Source: Mucilaginibacter endophyticus
GTDB taxonomy: Bacteria; Bacteroidota; Bacteroidia; Sphingobacteriales; Sphingobacteriaceae
Assembly (NCBI RefSeq): GCF_003351025.1
Contig: NZ_QPCG01000001.1
Coordinates: 875,949 to 939,948 of the forward strand
Direction of reading: 5' to 3'
Length of the DNA stretch: 64,000 bases
Both the position numbers and the translations under genes were made by a program. Numbering within the stretch: position 1 is the stretch's first letter; each line of letters begins with the position of its first letter. Below the pieces are notes generated by a model. It saw only the letters and a program-made list of their open reading frames with translations. It did not search any database and was not told the origin of the DNA. Below, piece after piece: positions 43,452-52,906 of this stretch.

Positions 43452-46301
43452 TTAAAACGGTGGCGGTCCGCCGGGGCCGCCGCCCGGAGGTGGACCACCC
43501 GGGCCTCCACGTTCTGGAGTAGGCCTTTTACCCGCAAATTTCTGTAGCTTCAACGTAAATGTTAACAGATAGTAACGTCCTAATCTGTTGCTGTTTGTTT
43601 GGGTTATATAACTACCGTTCTGCGTAGTTGTATAACCGGTATTTTCATTAAACACGTCCATTACCGAAAAACGCAAGGTCCCCGCGTTCCCCTTCAAAAA
43701 GCGACGCTCTACGTAGGTATTCAAAATATTGGGGTTTGTAGCACCGGTATAGCCATAATAGATCATTTTTGAATAATCATAGCTTACTGTCCAGTCTTTG
43801 AAATAGCTTTTGCCGTTAACACCCAGGTTAAGGGTTTGAAAATTGCTGTTAACGTTGGCCTGTTTGATAGAATTGCTTGAGGTATTTACGCTGTATGTAG
43901 TACTTGCTTCGGCGTCAATAACGTCGGTAATGCTTACCCTAAAGCGCGCGCCTTGAGATAGTACCAAATTTTTGGCTATATTCTTCTCGGTTGTCATGTT
44001 ATAGGTAGCAGAATCAACATTACTAATATATGAGACGTTGTTATTGTACGAAATGTTACCGATCATGAACAAATTATATTTCCTTTTTTCCCAGGGCTTG
44101 GCAAACACATAAAATCCCTGTGCCGAATAATAACCATCAGCGTTCAGATACTGGGTTAAAATACTTCCTGCCAACTTACTGTTTGGTGCATAGTTTCTGG
44201 GATAAGTAATGGTATTGGCTACTATTTTATTATCCGTTTTAATGAACGACAGGTTACTGAAAAACACGTTGCCGCTTTCAAAATTGAACTTATTGTATTT
44301 TAAGGAAAGGGTATTGTTAAACTCCGGCTTCAGATCGGGGTTACCTTGTACCGGGTATGATGCGTTGCTGAAATCGGTAACCGGCTGCAATTCGGTATAT
44401 GTAGGCTGATTGCTGCTGCCGTTATAATTTAAACTAAGTGATTGACTGCGCGAAAAGTTATAAATGAACCGTGCGGTTGGCGCCCAGTTAAAAGTATTGT
44501 TATTGGTTTTAAAAGGTTGCGCGTCAACAACAGATGAGCCACGTAAAATTGTTGGCTGTGCAACTATACCTAAGGTATAATTATACTTTTTTTCGATAAA
44601 ACGATAGTTCAGCCCAAAGCGGTTGGTAATAAAGGTTGAAGCATAATTATTACTTAGCAGATCATACCTGTTCCTTGCGCCGTCATCGGCCAGGGTATCA
44701 GTCGCCCTGTCGGCAGTGGTGTAAGCGTAGTGGTACGCATAGTTCAGTTCAAGATACCCTTTTTTGCTGATAGGCTCCATGTATGATAAGGTAGTTCCCA
44801 CACTATCGGTACGGCTATCTGTATTAATGAACTGGTTCAGAGGGGCATTTCGGGCACCATCAATATAAGTGTAAACCGGGTTTTGATATTTATTAATGCT
44901 GTAGCTGCCAGCACCAACATTTACACTAAAGTTTCGGCCGTGGCTATTGAAGCGATGATTAAACAACACGTTAGCACCATAATTAGGCTCGGTTGATTTG
45001 CTCAGATTGGCAAGCGAATAATTTGAAATAGTTTCGGAATTCCGGAGCAGTAAGCTGGTAGCGTCAGATGTGGTATTGGTGCTCGCGTAAGCATACGTTG
45101 GCGTAATTTTTACATAATTTACGGTATCCGGCTTATACTCGATATTAAAATTAACCCTATGGTTTAGCTTTTCGTCCTGCTGATTATTAGTTTGCGTATT
45201 GGTACTTGGATTGCTCGACGAAAGGTTGTTTTGAATGGTACTGCTGATGGTATTCACCGAATTATCGGCAAAGCTATAACTACCATAAGCAGTGATCTTT
45301 TTCCCCCAGCTATCGCGATAGTTAAAACCAAAGGAACGGGCAGTAGTAATCCCGTTTGATGAATTGCTGTTGCCTCCCGGAGGCCCACCAGGGCCGCCGC
45401 CTCTCGGCCCGCCGCCGCCAAAAGTAAACAGGTTTGTATTGGTATTATTCAGGTTACCTAAAAAAGCAAGCTGCCTGTTACCATTAAAACTAAACACATT
45501 GGCCGACGCTACGTACCTGTTGCTCTCCTTATCGCTTGATACACCCGGAATAGCATCATGGCCGCCACCTACGCTGGCCTGCCCAAAGTATCCATAGTTT
45601 TTATTTTGCTTAATGGTAATGTTCAAAACTTTATCAGGTTCGCCGGTTTTCACCCCGGTAAGATTGGCCTGATCACCGTAATCATCGATGATCTGGATAT
45701 TCTGCACGATATCTGCAGGAAGATTTTTGGTAGCTGTTTTAACATCGCCTCCAAAAAAGTCCTTACCGTTAACCCTTACTTTGGTTACACTTTTACCCTG
45801 GGCAGTGATATTGCCGTCTTTATCCACATCCATGCCCGGCAGCTTTTTAATCACGTCTTCAACCGGGGCATTATCACGCACCTTGTAAGCATCCGCGTTA
45901 AACTCAATCGTATCTTCTTTAAGCTTTACCGGGTTCACATCAGCAATCACAACAGTTTTAAGCATGGTGGTTTCTATCTTCAGGACAACAGGAGGCAAAT
46001 TGGCCGGCTTATTATCATTAGCCAACACAAACCTGCGTCTAAGCGGTTGATAACCTATCGAACTAAAAACCAAACTAAATTGGTTTACCGTTACGTTGTT
46101 AAAGGTAAAGGTACCGTCGGCACCTGTAATAACGGTAGTGCTATCGGTTCCGGTAAGCATTTTTACGCTGGTGCCGGCAACCAGGTAACCGGTTGAGTCT
46201 TTTACGACACCTCTAATTGTACGACCGGGTTCGGCTTTTACGTTAAACGGTATTGCAAACGCTAAGGCAATGATTACTGCTAAGGAGTATAGGATTTTCA
46301 T
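43452..46301 (-). CDS. Large outer-membrane barrel protein with Gly-Pro-rich segments
   Basis: A 949-residue outer-membrane protein of the TonB-receptor-like OMP_b-brl_3 type. Signal peptide about 1-23; a carboxypeptidase-regulatory-like domain (RTIRGVVKDSTGYLVAGTSVKM); a plug-like region (VEDVIKKLPGMDVDKDGNITAQ); then a barrel. Two Gly-Pro-rich tracts are unusual: GGGPRGGGPGGPPGGN around residue 300 and a C-terminal PGGPPPGGGPGGPPPF. It is divergent from the LytS/LytTR pair, which may regulate it. No SusD partner. Confidence 0.8.
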   Translation of the reverse strand: MKILYSLAVIIALAFAIPFNVKAEPGRTIRGVVKDSTGYLVAGTSVKMLTGTDSTTVITGADGTFTFNNVTVNQFSLVFSSIGYQPLRRRFVLANDNKPANLPPVVLKIETTMLKTVVIADVNPVKLKEDTIEFNADAYKVRDNAPVEDVIKKLPGMDVDKDGNITAQGKSVTKVRVNGKDFFGGDVKTATKNLPADIVQNIQIIDDYGDQANLTGVKTGEPDKVLNITIKQNKNYGYFGQASVGGGHDAIPGVSSDKESNRYVASANVFSFNGNRQLAFLGNLNNTNTNLFTFGGGGPRGGGPGGPPGGNSNSSNGITTARSFGFNYRDSWGKKITAYGSYSFADNSVNTISSTIQNNLSSSNPSTNTQTNNQQDEKLNHRVNFNIEYKPDTVNYVKITPTYAYASTNTTSDATSLLLRNSETISNYSLANLSKSTEPNYGANVLFNHRFNSHGRNFSVNVGAGSYSINKYQNPVYTYIDGARNAPLNQFINTDSRTDSVGTTLSYMEPISKKGYLELNYAYHYAYTTADRATDTLADDGARNRYDLLSNNYASTFITNRFGLNYRFIEKKYNYTLGIVAQPTILRGSSVVDAQPFKTNNNTFNWAPTARFIYNFSRSQSLSLNYNGSSNQPTYTELQPVTDFSNASYPVQGNPDLKPEFNNTLSLKYNKFNFESGNVFFSNLSFIKTDNKIVANTITYPRNYAPNSKLAGSILTQYLNADGYYSAQGFYVFAKPWEKRKYNLFMIGNISYNNNVSYISNVDSATYNMTTEKNIAKNLVLSQGARFRVSITDVIDAEASTTYSVNTSSNSIKQANVNSNFQTLNLGVNGKSYFKDWTVSYDYSKMIYYGYTGATNPNILNTYVERRFLKGNAGTLRFSVMDVFNENTGYTTTQNGSYITQTNSNRLGRYYLLTFTLKLQKFAGKRPTPERGGPGGPPPGGGPGGPPPF

Positions 46302-46585
46302 TTTATGCTGATTAACAGCCGCAAAACAATAGCATTCATTTTAGTGTAAAAAACAGAATAGACCGGTACCATATATGTATCGACGGGAATAGCTTTTTTA
46401 CCTATAAATGAGGGTGATTAGCACGCCCAAAGCAGGATATACCTTTCAAAGATGGATTTAAAGCGTTCGTCGGTATTTTTTGTCTGCCTGGCGATTACGC
46501 TTGCCTTTAAGCATGCCAGGTTTGTAATATTGCTGAATTATATATGTAGATTTATCATTCGGCGTAATGTCATAAAGTAATTTAA

Positions 46586-47659
46586 ATGAGCCTTAAATCA
46601 AAAAGCAATACCATTACTGTACTTATCCATATTTTGATATGGGTGGTGTTTGGCTTGTTGCTATTCTTCTATCAACCGCTCACCTGGAATGTTGAGTTTC
46701 CATACCAGTTTTGGGTAAAACAAGCCATCACATTTTTCCTGCTTGTTGCAGCCTATTATTTTAATAACCGGATACTTGTGCCACGTTTTTTACTGCATGA
46801 CCGTACCGCCATGTACCTGGTTACGGTAGTAGTAGTGGTGATCGCTTTTTTACTGCTTAATCAATGGGCAGATAAGGCACTTCATATGCATGAGCATATG
46901 GAAGCCATATTCCATAAAGACCACCGTCCGCCCAAACCAAAGGGGCGTGGGGGAGGCTGGGATATTTTCGGCACGGTTATCATAGCTTTGGTTTTGGGTA
47001 TAAGCACCAGTATTACTGCTATACAAAAGTGGCAATCAGACATCAGGCTACGTGCAGCCCTCGAGCAGGAAAAAATAAGCTCCGAGCTATCGTTCCTGAA
47101 AGCCCAGATCAACCCGCATTTCTTTTTCAATACACTTAATAACATTTACGCACTTACCCACGTCAATGCCGAAACATCGCGCAAGGCACTGCACCAATTA
47201 TCGCGCATGATGCGATATGTGCTATATGATACGCAACATGGTACTGCCTTATTAAGCCAGGAGATAGCTTTTATAAAAGATTATATCAGCCTGATGGAAC
47301 TGCGCCTTACAGAAAAGGTAACGGTTACCTTCAACCCGCCTGAACAGGCTAATGATCTAACCATTGCCCCTATGCTTTTTTTACCTTTTGTAGAAAACGC
47401 CTTTAAACATGGTATCAGTGCCACAGAACCAAGTACCATCCTGATTGTTGTCAGTCAGCATGATGAAGTACTGGGGTTGAAAGTAGAAAACGGCATCTAC
47501 AAAGACCACAACCTTAATATCGGCGAAAATAAAGGCATCGGGCTAACCAACACCATTCGCCGGCTTGATCTGCTTTATGCCGGTAAGTATAAACTGGATA
47601 TTAACGAAAATGCCGCCGCCAACACATACACTGTTCATTTAACCCTTAACCTGTCATGA
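46586..47659 (+). CDS. LytS-type sensor histidine kinase
   Basis: A 357-residue kinase of the LytS/YehU class. Four TM segments in residues 1-145 include a His-rich loop (H100, H102, H104, H110, H113) that could bind a metal. The phosphoacceptor is His178 in QINPHFFFNTLN (His_kinase domain), and an ATPase region follows (FLPFVENAFKHG, GIGLTNTIRRL). It overlaps the next gene by 4 bp (ATGA), so translation is coupled. Confidence 0.9.
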   Translation: MSLKSKSNTITVLIHILIWVVFGLLLFFYQPLTWNVEFPYQFWVKQAITFFLLVAAYYFNNRILVPRFLLHDRTAMYLVTVVVVVIAFLLLNQWADKALHMHEHMEAIFHKDHRPPKPKGRGGGWDIFGTVIIALVLGISTSITAIQKWQSDIRLRAALEQEKISSELSFLKAQINPHFFFNTLNNIYALTHVNAETSRKALHQLSRMMRYVLYDTQHGTALLSQEIAFIKDYISLMELRLTEKVTVTFNPPEQANDLTIAPMLFLPFVENAFKHGISATEPSTILIVVSQHDEVLGLKVENGIYKDHNLNIGENKGIGLTNTIRRLDLLYAGKYKLDINENAAANTYTVHLTLNLS

Positions 47660-48402
47660 TCATTAACTGTATAGCTGTTGACGATGAACCCCTGGCACTG
47701 GGCTTGGTTTGTGCCTTTATTGAGCAAACCCCTTTTCTGAAACTGGTTGGCCGCTTCAGCAGTGCTGTCGAGGCCCTGGTAGGTTTGCAGGATCAAAAAG
47801 TGGACCTTATTTTCCTTGATATCCAGATGCCTAACCTTAACGGTATGGAACTGGCACGCGTACTTGACAGTCGCGGAGCAAACAAACCGCGAATTATTTT
47901 CACCACGGCCTACAATCAGTTTGCTATTGAAGGTTACCGGGTTGATGCGCTTGACTACCTGCTTAAGCCTTTTAATTATGAGGAGTTTCTGCATGCTTCA
48001 AACAAAGCATTAAGTTATTTTGAATTGATAAATCGTTCAAACAGTACTACTGTTACAGCTTCTGCTGCCCCTGCCGAAGAAGAGGAATACCTGTTTTTAA
48101 AAATCGAATATCAATTGGTACGGATAGCCCTTAACGAGATCCTTTATATTGAAGGCTTAAAAGACTATGTGAAAATTTACCTGCAGGATAAGGAGAAGCC
48201 GCTGTTATCGCTTACCAGCTTAAAGGCACTGGAAGAGAAATTGCCTGCTAAAAGATTTATGCGCGTACACCGCTCGTTCATTGTATCACTCAATAAAATC
48301 AACTCTATTACCCGCAATGCCTTGCAAATTGGCAAAGTGAATATTACTGTTGGTGACCAGTATAAAGAAGCCTTTGGAGCGTTCCTGAGCAAATGGAACT
48401 GA
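47656..48402 (+). CDS. LytTR-type response regulator
   Basis: A 248-residue regulator: receiver domain with phosphoacceptor Asp55 in LIFLDIQMP, then a LytTR DNA-binding domain (about 145-245: YLFLKIEYQLVRIALNEILYIEG, KRFMRVHRSFIVSLNKINS). Cognate to the preceding LytS kinase (4-bp overlap). Its target may be the divergent outer-membrane gene. An inverted-repeat element begins at its stop codon. Confidence 0.93.
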   Translation: MIINCIAVDDEPLALGLVCAFIEQTPFLKLVGRFSSAVEALVGLQDQKVDLIFLDIQMPNLNGMELARVLDSRGANKPRIIFTTAYNQFAIEGYRVDALDYLLKPFNYEEFLHASNKALSYFELINRSNSTTVTASAAPAEEEEYLFLKIEYQLVRIALNEILYIEGLKDYVKIYLQDKEKPLLSLTSLKALEEKLPAKRFMRVHRSFIVSLNKINSITRNALQIGKVNITVGDQYKEAFGAFLSKWN

Positions 48403-48610
48403 ACCGGGATTTATAGGATTTTCCTGATTCCTGGATTTTTGAATGCAGCTTGAAGATACCCAAACTCTGTGATTCCCCCGCGATCGTGTCCCCACGATCG
48501 CCAGCAAATCCCCACGATCGCCTTCAGGTATATCAACTGTTCATAATATCAAATGATTCGATAGGACACGAATCACGGTAATCCAATAATCTCCCCAAAT
48601 CGAGGTTCAG
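48399..48610. repeat. Dispersed element with terminal inverted repeats, copy 1
   Basis: The ends CTGAACCGGGATTT and AAATCGAGGTTCAG are near inverted repeats. Inside, GCGATCGTG/CACGATCGC forms a hairpin (48480-48501) and the 14-mer TCCCCACGATCGCC occurs twice (48489 and 48509). The element shares its termini and the GTGTCCxCAC hairpin tip with the copy at 58019. It begins at the LytTR stop and fills most of the 315-bp gap; beyond it only a T-rich leader to the next gene is seen. Confidence 0.7.
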
Positions 48611-48717
48611 ACAAAATCCCTGTTCAGGTAAACAAAACCACTTCAATCGCAGTTCACCTGATTGCAATTTTTTGCCTCATTTTTACATCATTAAATAATA
48701 TTCCCTACTTTTAAGTT

Positions 48718-50136
48718 ATGCAAAAGGTAAGTGAACTACAGGTAACCGTATCAGACTTAAAAGCTTTTGAAGCTTTAGCCAATATACCCGACGATCAGCT
48801 ACAGTGGCTGATAGACAAAAGTGAAGTGCAAACATTTGAAGATGGTGAGTATCTCATGGAACCGGGACAGGACCTTTCAGGTCCGCATTTTATACTGGAA
48901 GGCAATATGCGTTTCTTTATGATGCAACAGGGATCGCGCCGCGATTATACACTGGTTGAAAAAGGCAGCATCACCGGCTATATGCCTTACTCCCGCGGTT
49001 TGATAGCCAAAGGTTATGCCCAGGCTGTTGGCGAATTAACACTGCTAAGTTATCCTACAGCGGATATCATGGAAATGATCCAGCACCATTTTGAGCTTAC
49101 CCAGGCCCTGGTGCATATCATGACTACTCGCGTACGTGATTTTACAGCTATGCAGCAGCAAAACGATAAAATGATGGCTTTGGGTAAGTTATCCGCGGGC
49201 TTGGCACACGAACTTAACAACCCGGCATCGGCCATTGTACGCGATTCTTTATCGTTAAGGAAACACCTCCGTATGGTGCCCGCTCATCTGAAAAACATGT
49301 TTGCTATAAGGGCCAGTGATGAACAGGTAGATGGTCTTACCGACGAACTATTTAGAATCCTGAACAAAAAAGAATGCTATACCCGTTTAACACTAAAACA
49401 ACGCACCCAGCTTGAAGATGAGATATCCGAATGGTTGGAAGATAACGAAGTTGAGGATGCATACGATATAGCTGAAAGTTTTGTTGATTTTAGTTTTACC
49501 ACCGAAAATCTTGAAGCGCTAAAATCCCATATTCCCGAACATGCAGTGCCTATCATTATGGGCTGGCTTAGCAGTAAGCTTATGGGCGAAAAAATGATTG
49601 AGGATATCCAGGAATCGGCGCGCCGCATTGCCGAGTTGGTGAGCTCAGTTAAAACATTTACCCATATGGACCGTGCGCAGGATAAGCAATACGCTGATAT
49701 CCACATCGGTATCCGTAATACCATTACTATGCTGGGTTACAAGATCAGGAAGGAAAACATCACTGTTATTGAAGAGTTTGATGATACCCTGCCCGAAGTT
49801 AAAGCCCTTATCGGCGAGCTTAACCAGGTGTGGACCAACTTAGTTGATAACGCACTTGATGCCATGGAAATTAACGAAAAAGGCACACTTATCATCCGCA
49901 CAAAAAAAGATAATGAATTTGTTGAAGTAACCATTATTGATGATGGCCCCGGCATTCCGGAAGATAACATCAGCCAGATTTATGATCCCTTCTTCACAAC
50001 GAAAGAAATGGGCAAAGGTACCGGTATGGGCCTTGAAGTGGTGCAACGCATAGTGAAGCAGCACCGCGGTTCAATAAAAGTAAAATCAAAACCCGGCCAT
50101 ACCGAGTTTATAGTTTGCTTCCCGATAAATGGTTAG
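48718..50136 (+). CDS. Histidine kinase with cyclic-nucleotide-binding-like domain
   Basis: A 472-residue cytoplasmic kinase. Residues about 15-125 form a cNMP-binding-like (CRP-type) domain (EDGEYLMEPGQDLSGPHFILEG, GELTLLSYPTADIMEM). A linker with coiled-coil tendency leads to a HisKA box with His164 in SAGLAHELNNPASAIV, and then an HATPase domain (VWTNLVDNALDAME, IIDDGPGIPE, GTGMGLEVVQRIV). No TM segment. It is the first gene of a three-gene cassette with the REC-reductase and the UBP zinc finger (53-bp gap to the next gene). Whether it binds a cyclic nucleotide is not shown. Confidence 0.92.
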   Translation: MQKVSELQVTVSDLKAFEALANIPDDQLQWLIDKSEVQTFEDGEYLMEPGQDLSGPHFILEGNMRFFMMQQGSRRDYTLVEKGSITGYMPYSRGLIAKGYAQAVGELTLLSYPTADIMEMIQHHFELTQALVHIMTTRVRDFTAMQQQNDKMMALGKLSAGLAHELNNPASAIVRDSLSLRKHLRMVPAHLKNMFAIRASDEQVDGLTDELFRILNKKECYTRLTLKQRTQLEDEISEWLEDNEVEDAYDIAESFVDFSFTTENLEALKSHIPEHAVPIIMGWLSSKLMGEKMIEDIQESARRIAELVSSVKTFTHMDRAQDKQYADIHIGIRNTITMLGYKIRKENITVIEEFDDTLPEVKALIGELNQVWTNLVDNALDAMEINEKGTLIIRTKKDNEFVEVTIIDDGPGIPEDNISQIYDPFFTTKEMGKGTGMGLEVVQRIVKQHRGSIKVKSKPGHTEFIVCFPING

Positions 50137-50189
50137 CAAAAACTGATTTTACCAAAAATATTAGTTAATTTGCCTGCATATTTACCCCT

Positions 50190-51851
50190 ATGAGCCGTCC
50201 GATAATATTTTCTATAGATGATGACCCGCAGGTATTGCGGTCAATAAGCCGCGATTTAAAATCGCAGTATAGTAAAGAATATAAGATCTTAAGCACAACA
50301 TCGGCAAAGGAAGCTTATGAAACCCTTATCGAATTGAAAAACAGTTCGGAAGTGGTTGCCCTGTTTTTGTGCGATCAACGTATGCCCGAAATGGAAGGCG
50401 TTAAATTTTTAGAGAAAGCCAAAAAAGTATTCCCCGAGGCAAAACGGGTATTGCTTACCGCCTACTCTGATACCGATGCTGCTATCAAAGCCATTAACGA
50501 TGTACAGCTGGACTACTACCTGATGAAGCCCTGGAACCCACCAGAAGAAAAGCTTTACCCGGTAATAAACGATCTGCTCGACGACTGGCACAGTCATTAC
50601 ATTCCCGAGTTTGTGGGCATGAAACTGGTAGGATACCAGTTCTCTCCTCAATCGCATGTTATAAAAGATTTCCTGGCCGGTAACCTGATCCCTTATCGTT
50701 GGTTCGATATCGAAAAAAATATCGATTCGGCGAATTTATTGACCATCAATAACCGCACTACCGACGATTTGCCGATGGTGATATTTGAGGATGGCAGTTG
50801 TTTAACCAAGCCGAGCATCAGGGATATTGCCGATAAAATGGGCAAAAACACCAGCGAGCTTACTGATGTTTACGATGTGGTAATCATAGGAGCCGGCCCC
50901 GCAGGATTAGCAGCTGCTGTTTATGGTTCATCTGAAGGATTAAAAACCTTATTGATAGAGCGCAAGGCACCAGGTGGACAAGCCGGTACCAGTTCACGCA
51001 TTGAAAACTACCTGGGTTTCCCGGCAGGCTTGAGCGGAGCCGACCTTACCCGTCGTGCTATAAGCCAGGCTATGCGTTTAGGTGCCGAGTTTTTATCACC
51101 ACAATCTGTTAGCGATATCAAACAAAAAGATGGCTACAAAACCATTATCCTGGATGATGGCCCGGAGATCATCAGTCGTACTGTTGTAATTACTACAGGC
51201 GTTGATTACCGTAAGCTGGAAGTTAAAGGTGTTGATAATTTTACCGGGGCGGGTATTTATTACGGTGCCGCCACTACCGAAGCTTCGGCATGTACAGGCA
51301 AAGAAGTGTTTGTGATTGGCGGAGGTAACTCGGCCGGGCAGGCAGCAATGTACCTGTCTAAATTTGCAAAAAATGTACATATCATTATCCGCAGGGATGA
51401 TCTGACAGCTACCATGTCTGCTTACCTGATCAACCAGATTGCGGATACGCCTAACATACAGGTTTTGCCAAATACAGAAGTAATTGAAGCCGAAGGCACC
51501 AATTGCCTTGAAAAAATCACTATCCAGAATTGCAAAACCAAAGAAACTGAGGTTAAAACAGCCAACGCACTGTATATATTTATTGGTGCCAAACCATATA
51601 CCGACTGGATAAAGCTCGACATCATTAAAAACAATAAAGATTTTATTGAAACAGGTCGGGAGTTGCGCAGCTATGAGAATTTCGGCAAAGTTTGGAAGCT
51701 AAAACGTGATCCGTTCCTGTTAGAAACCAGCTGCCCCGGCATATTTGCAGCCGGCGATGTGCGTGCAGGAGCAATGAACCGCGTAGCGTCTGCAGTTGGC
51801 GAAGGCTCAATGGCTATAAGTTTTGTACATAAATACCTGGCTGAAGTATAA
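50190..51851 (+). CDS. Receiver domain fused to thioredoxin-reductase-like flavoprotein
   Basis: A 553-residue fusion. Residues about 1-125 are a receiver domain with Asp62 in CDQRMPEMEG as phosphoacceptor; about 225-550 form a TrxR-like FAD/NAD(P)H module (VVIIGAGPAGLAAAVYG for FAD, VFVIGGGNSAGQAAMYL for NADPH, and CPGIFAAGDVR near the end). The region where TrxR has its active-site CATC reads GAATTEASAC, so there is no CxxC pair. It could be a flavin-dependent reductase or a redox sensor controlled by phosphorylation. NCBI names such proteins fused response regulator/thioredoxin-disulfide reductase. Between a cNMP-kinase and a UBP zinc finger. Confidence 0.9.
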   Translation: MSRPIIFSIDDDPQVLRSISRDLKSQYSKEYKILSTTSAKEAYETLIELKNSSEVVALFLCDQRMPEMEGVKFLEKAKKVFPEAKRVLLTAYSDTDAAIKAINDVQLDYYLMKPWNPPEEKLYPVINDLLDDWHSHYIPEFVGMKLVGYQFSPQSHVIKDFLAGNLIPYRWFDIEKNIDSANLLTINNRTTDDLPMVIFEDGSCLTKPSIRDIADKMGKNTSELTDVYDVVIIGAGPAGLAAAVYGSSEGLKTLLIERKAPGGQAGTSSRIENYLGFPAGLSGADLTRRAISQAMRLGAEFLSPQSVSDIKQKDGYKTIILDDGPEIISRTVVITTGVDYRKLEVKGVDNFTGAGIYYGAATTEASACTGKEVFVIGGGNSAGQAAMYLSKFAKNVHIIIRRDDLTATMSAYLINQIADTPNIQVLPNTEVIEAEGTNCLEKITIQNCKTKETEVKTANALYIFIGAKPYTDWIKLDIIKNNKDFIETGRELRSYENFGKVWKLKRDPFLLETSCPGIFAAGDVRAGAMNRVASAVGEGSMAISFVHKYLAEV

Positions 51852-51874
51852 ATCATTAAACAACACCTATTCCT

Positions 51875-52141
51875 ATGGAAGAAACTTGCGCCCACATTGA
51901 AGCTGTTGAAGGCATAACCGAACCGAAAGATTACGTTTGTGAGGAATGCGTAAAACATCACGGAACCTGGCTGCACCTGCGTACCTGTCAAACCTGCGGC
52001 GTTACGCTTTGCTGCGATAGCTCGCCCAATACCCACATGACCAAGCATTTTCATGCCACAGGCCACCCGGTAGTTATATCTGCCGAGCCCGGCGAACGCT
52101 GGCTTTGGTGCTATGTGGATGAAGCGGTTAAAGGATATTAA
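51875..52141 (+). CDS. UBP-type zinc finger protein
   Basis: An 88-residue protein consisting almost entirely of a ZnF-UBP domain, the fold that in eukaryotic deubiquitinases binds the free C-terminal tail of ubiquitin. Ligand candidates are Cys5-His7, Cys22-Cys25, Cys38-Cys41, Cys46/47 and His54/58/60/64, in the usual order CxH...CxxC...CxxC...C...H...H...H. Bacteria lack ubiquitin, so the partner is probably a C-terminal peptide of another protein. It lies 23 bp after the REC-reductase, in the same transcript, and a strong terminator follows. Confidence 0.92.
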   Translation: MEETCAHIEAVEGITEPKDYVCEECVKHHGTWLHLRTCQTCGVTLCCDSSPNTHMTKHFHATGHPVVISAEPGERWLWCYVDEAVKGY

Positions 52142-52165
52142 TTTAAGTCGGAAGTCTTGAGTTTT

Positions 52166-52206
52166 AAGTCAGGAGTCTCATAACCAGAGGCTCCTGACTT
52201 TTTTGT
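52166..52206 (+). terminator. Intrinsic terminator after the UBP zinc-finger gene
   Basis: AAGTCAGGAGTCTC pairs with GAGGCTCCTGACTT (one U-G) around a 7-nt loop, followed by a T-run. It closes the cNMP-kinase/REC-reductase/zinc-finger cassette. Confidence 0.85.
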
Positions 52207-52305
52207 TTCTTATGTAAGGGGGTACTACTTATGTAAGGGAGCACTACTTAATCGCTAATCACTGATCTCCAATCTCCAAGCCCCAACCTCTAATCTCTGC
52301 CCCAG

Positions 52306-52743
52306 TTACCCTTTAAATGACAATACCTTATCTAATGACCATGGGCCGGAACCTATAATGGTAAAAAGTATAAGCAAGCCGAGCGCTGTAACAGTTGGCC
52401 ACAACATCGCATTAATCGGCTCCTGAAAAATGCCAATCAAAAATACCGCCCCTACCAGAATCGGGATCTGGATTATACAGCCCAGGCGGGTTAAGATGCC
52501 CATAGCTATCAATATGCCACCTACCATGTGGGCAAATGACACATAATATACCAGGATCATCAGCATATCCGGCGATACATCAATAACATTTTGATCAATG
52601 ATGATGCCACGCAGGTAGGAGGTGTTTTCCATGAAGGTAATGCCTTTTACCAACAAAAATACACCAAGAATAATGCGTACAATATCCAAAGCTTTTGGGT
52701 GATGAGTATCGCCCCAATGTTCAATTTTATGAACCAGATTCAT
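52306..52743 (-). CDS. DoxX-family membrane protein
   Basis: A 145-residue four-helix inner-membrane protein of the DoxX/DoxD family (ALDIVRIILGVFLLVKGITFMEN, YYVSFAHMVGGILIAMGILTRLG). Bacterial DoxX proteins are linked to oxidative-stress defence or redox electron transfer. It converges on the zinc-finger gene from the right. A GTCATTGCGAG repeat lies in its 287-bp upstream gap. Confidence 0.85.
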   Translation of the reverse strand: MNLVHKIEHWGDTHHPKALDIVRIILGVFLLVKGITFMENTSYLRGIIIDQNVIDVSPDMLMILVYYVSFAHMVGGILIAMGILTRLGCIIQIPILVGAVFLIGIFQEPINAMLWPTVTALGLLILFTIIGSGPWSLDKVLSFKG

Positions 52744-52906
52744 AAAGCCCTCCTTTTAGTTTAATAATTGGTTACCGGCAGCCTGGGGTTAAACCGGAGA
52801 GATTAAACGACCTGGGTGCCTTTATTAAATTTAGTAACAAATTTGTTATGAAGCAAGTTTTTAGAAAGGAAAAAAATCTGGTGATTAGTTAGCGTAGATT
52901 AATAAA

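Noticed and set aside
45558..46196. A 212-codon plus-strand frame inside the large outer-membrane gene
   Set aside because: Opposite-strand shadow of the 949-residue barrel protein; no domain, and no ribosome-binding context.
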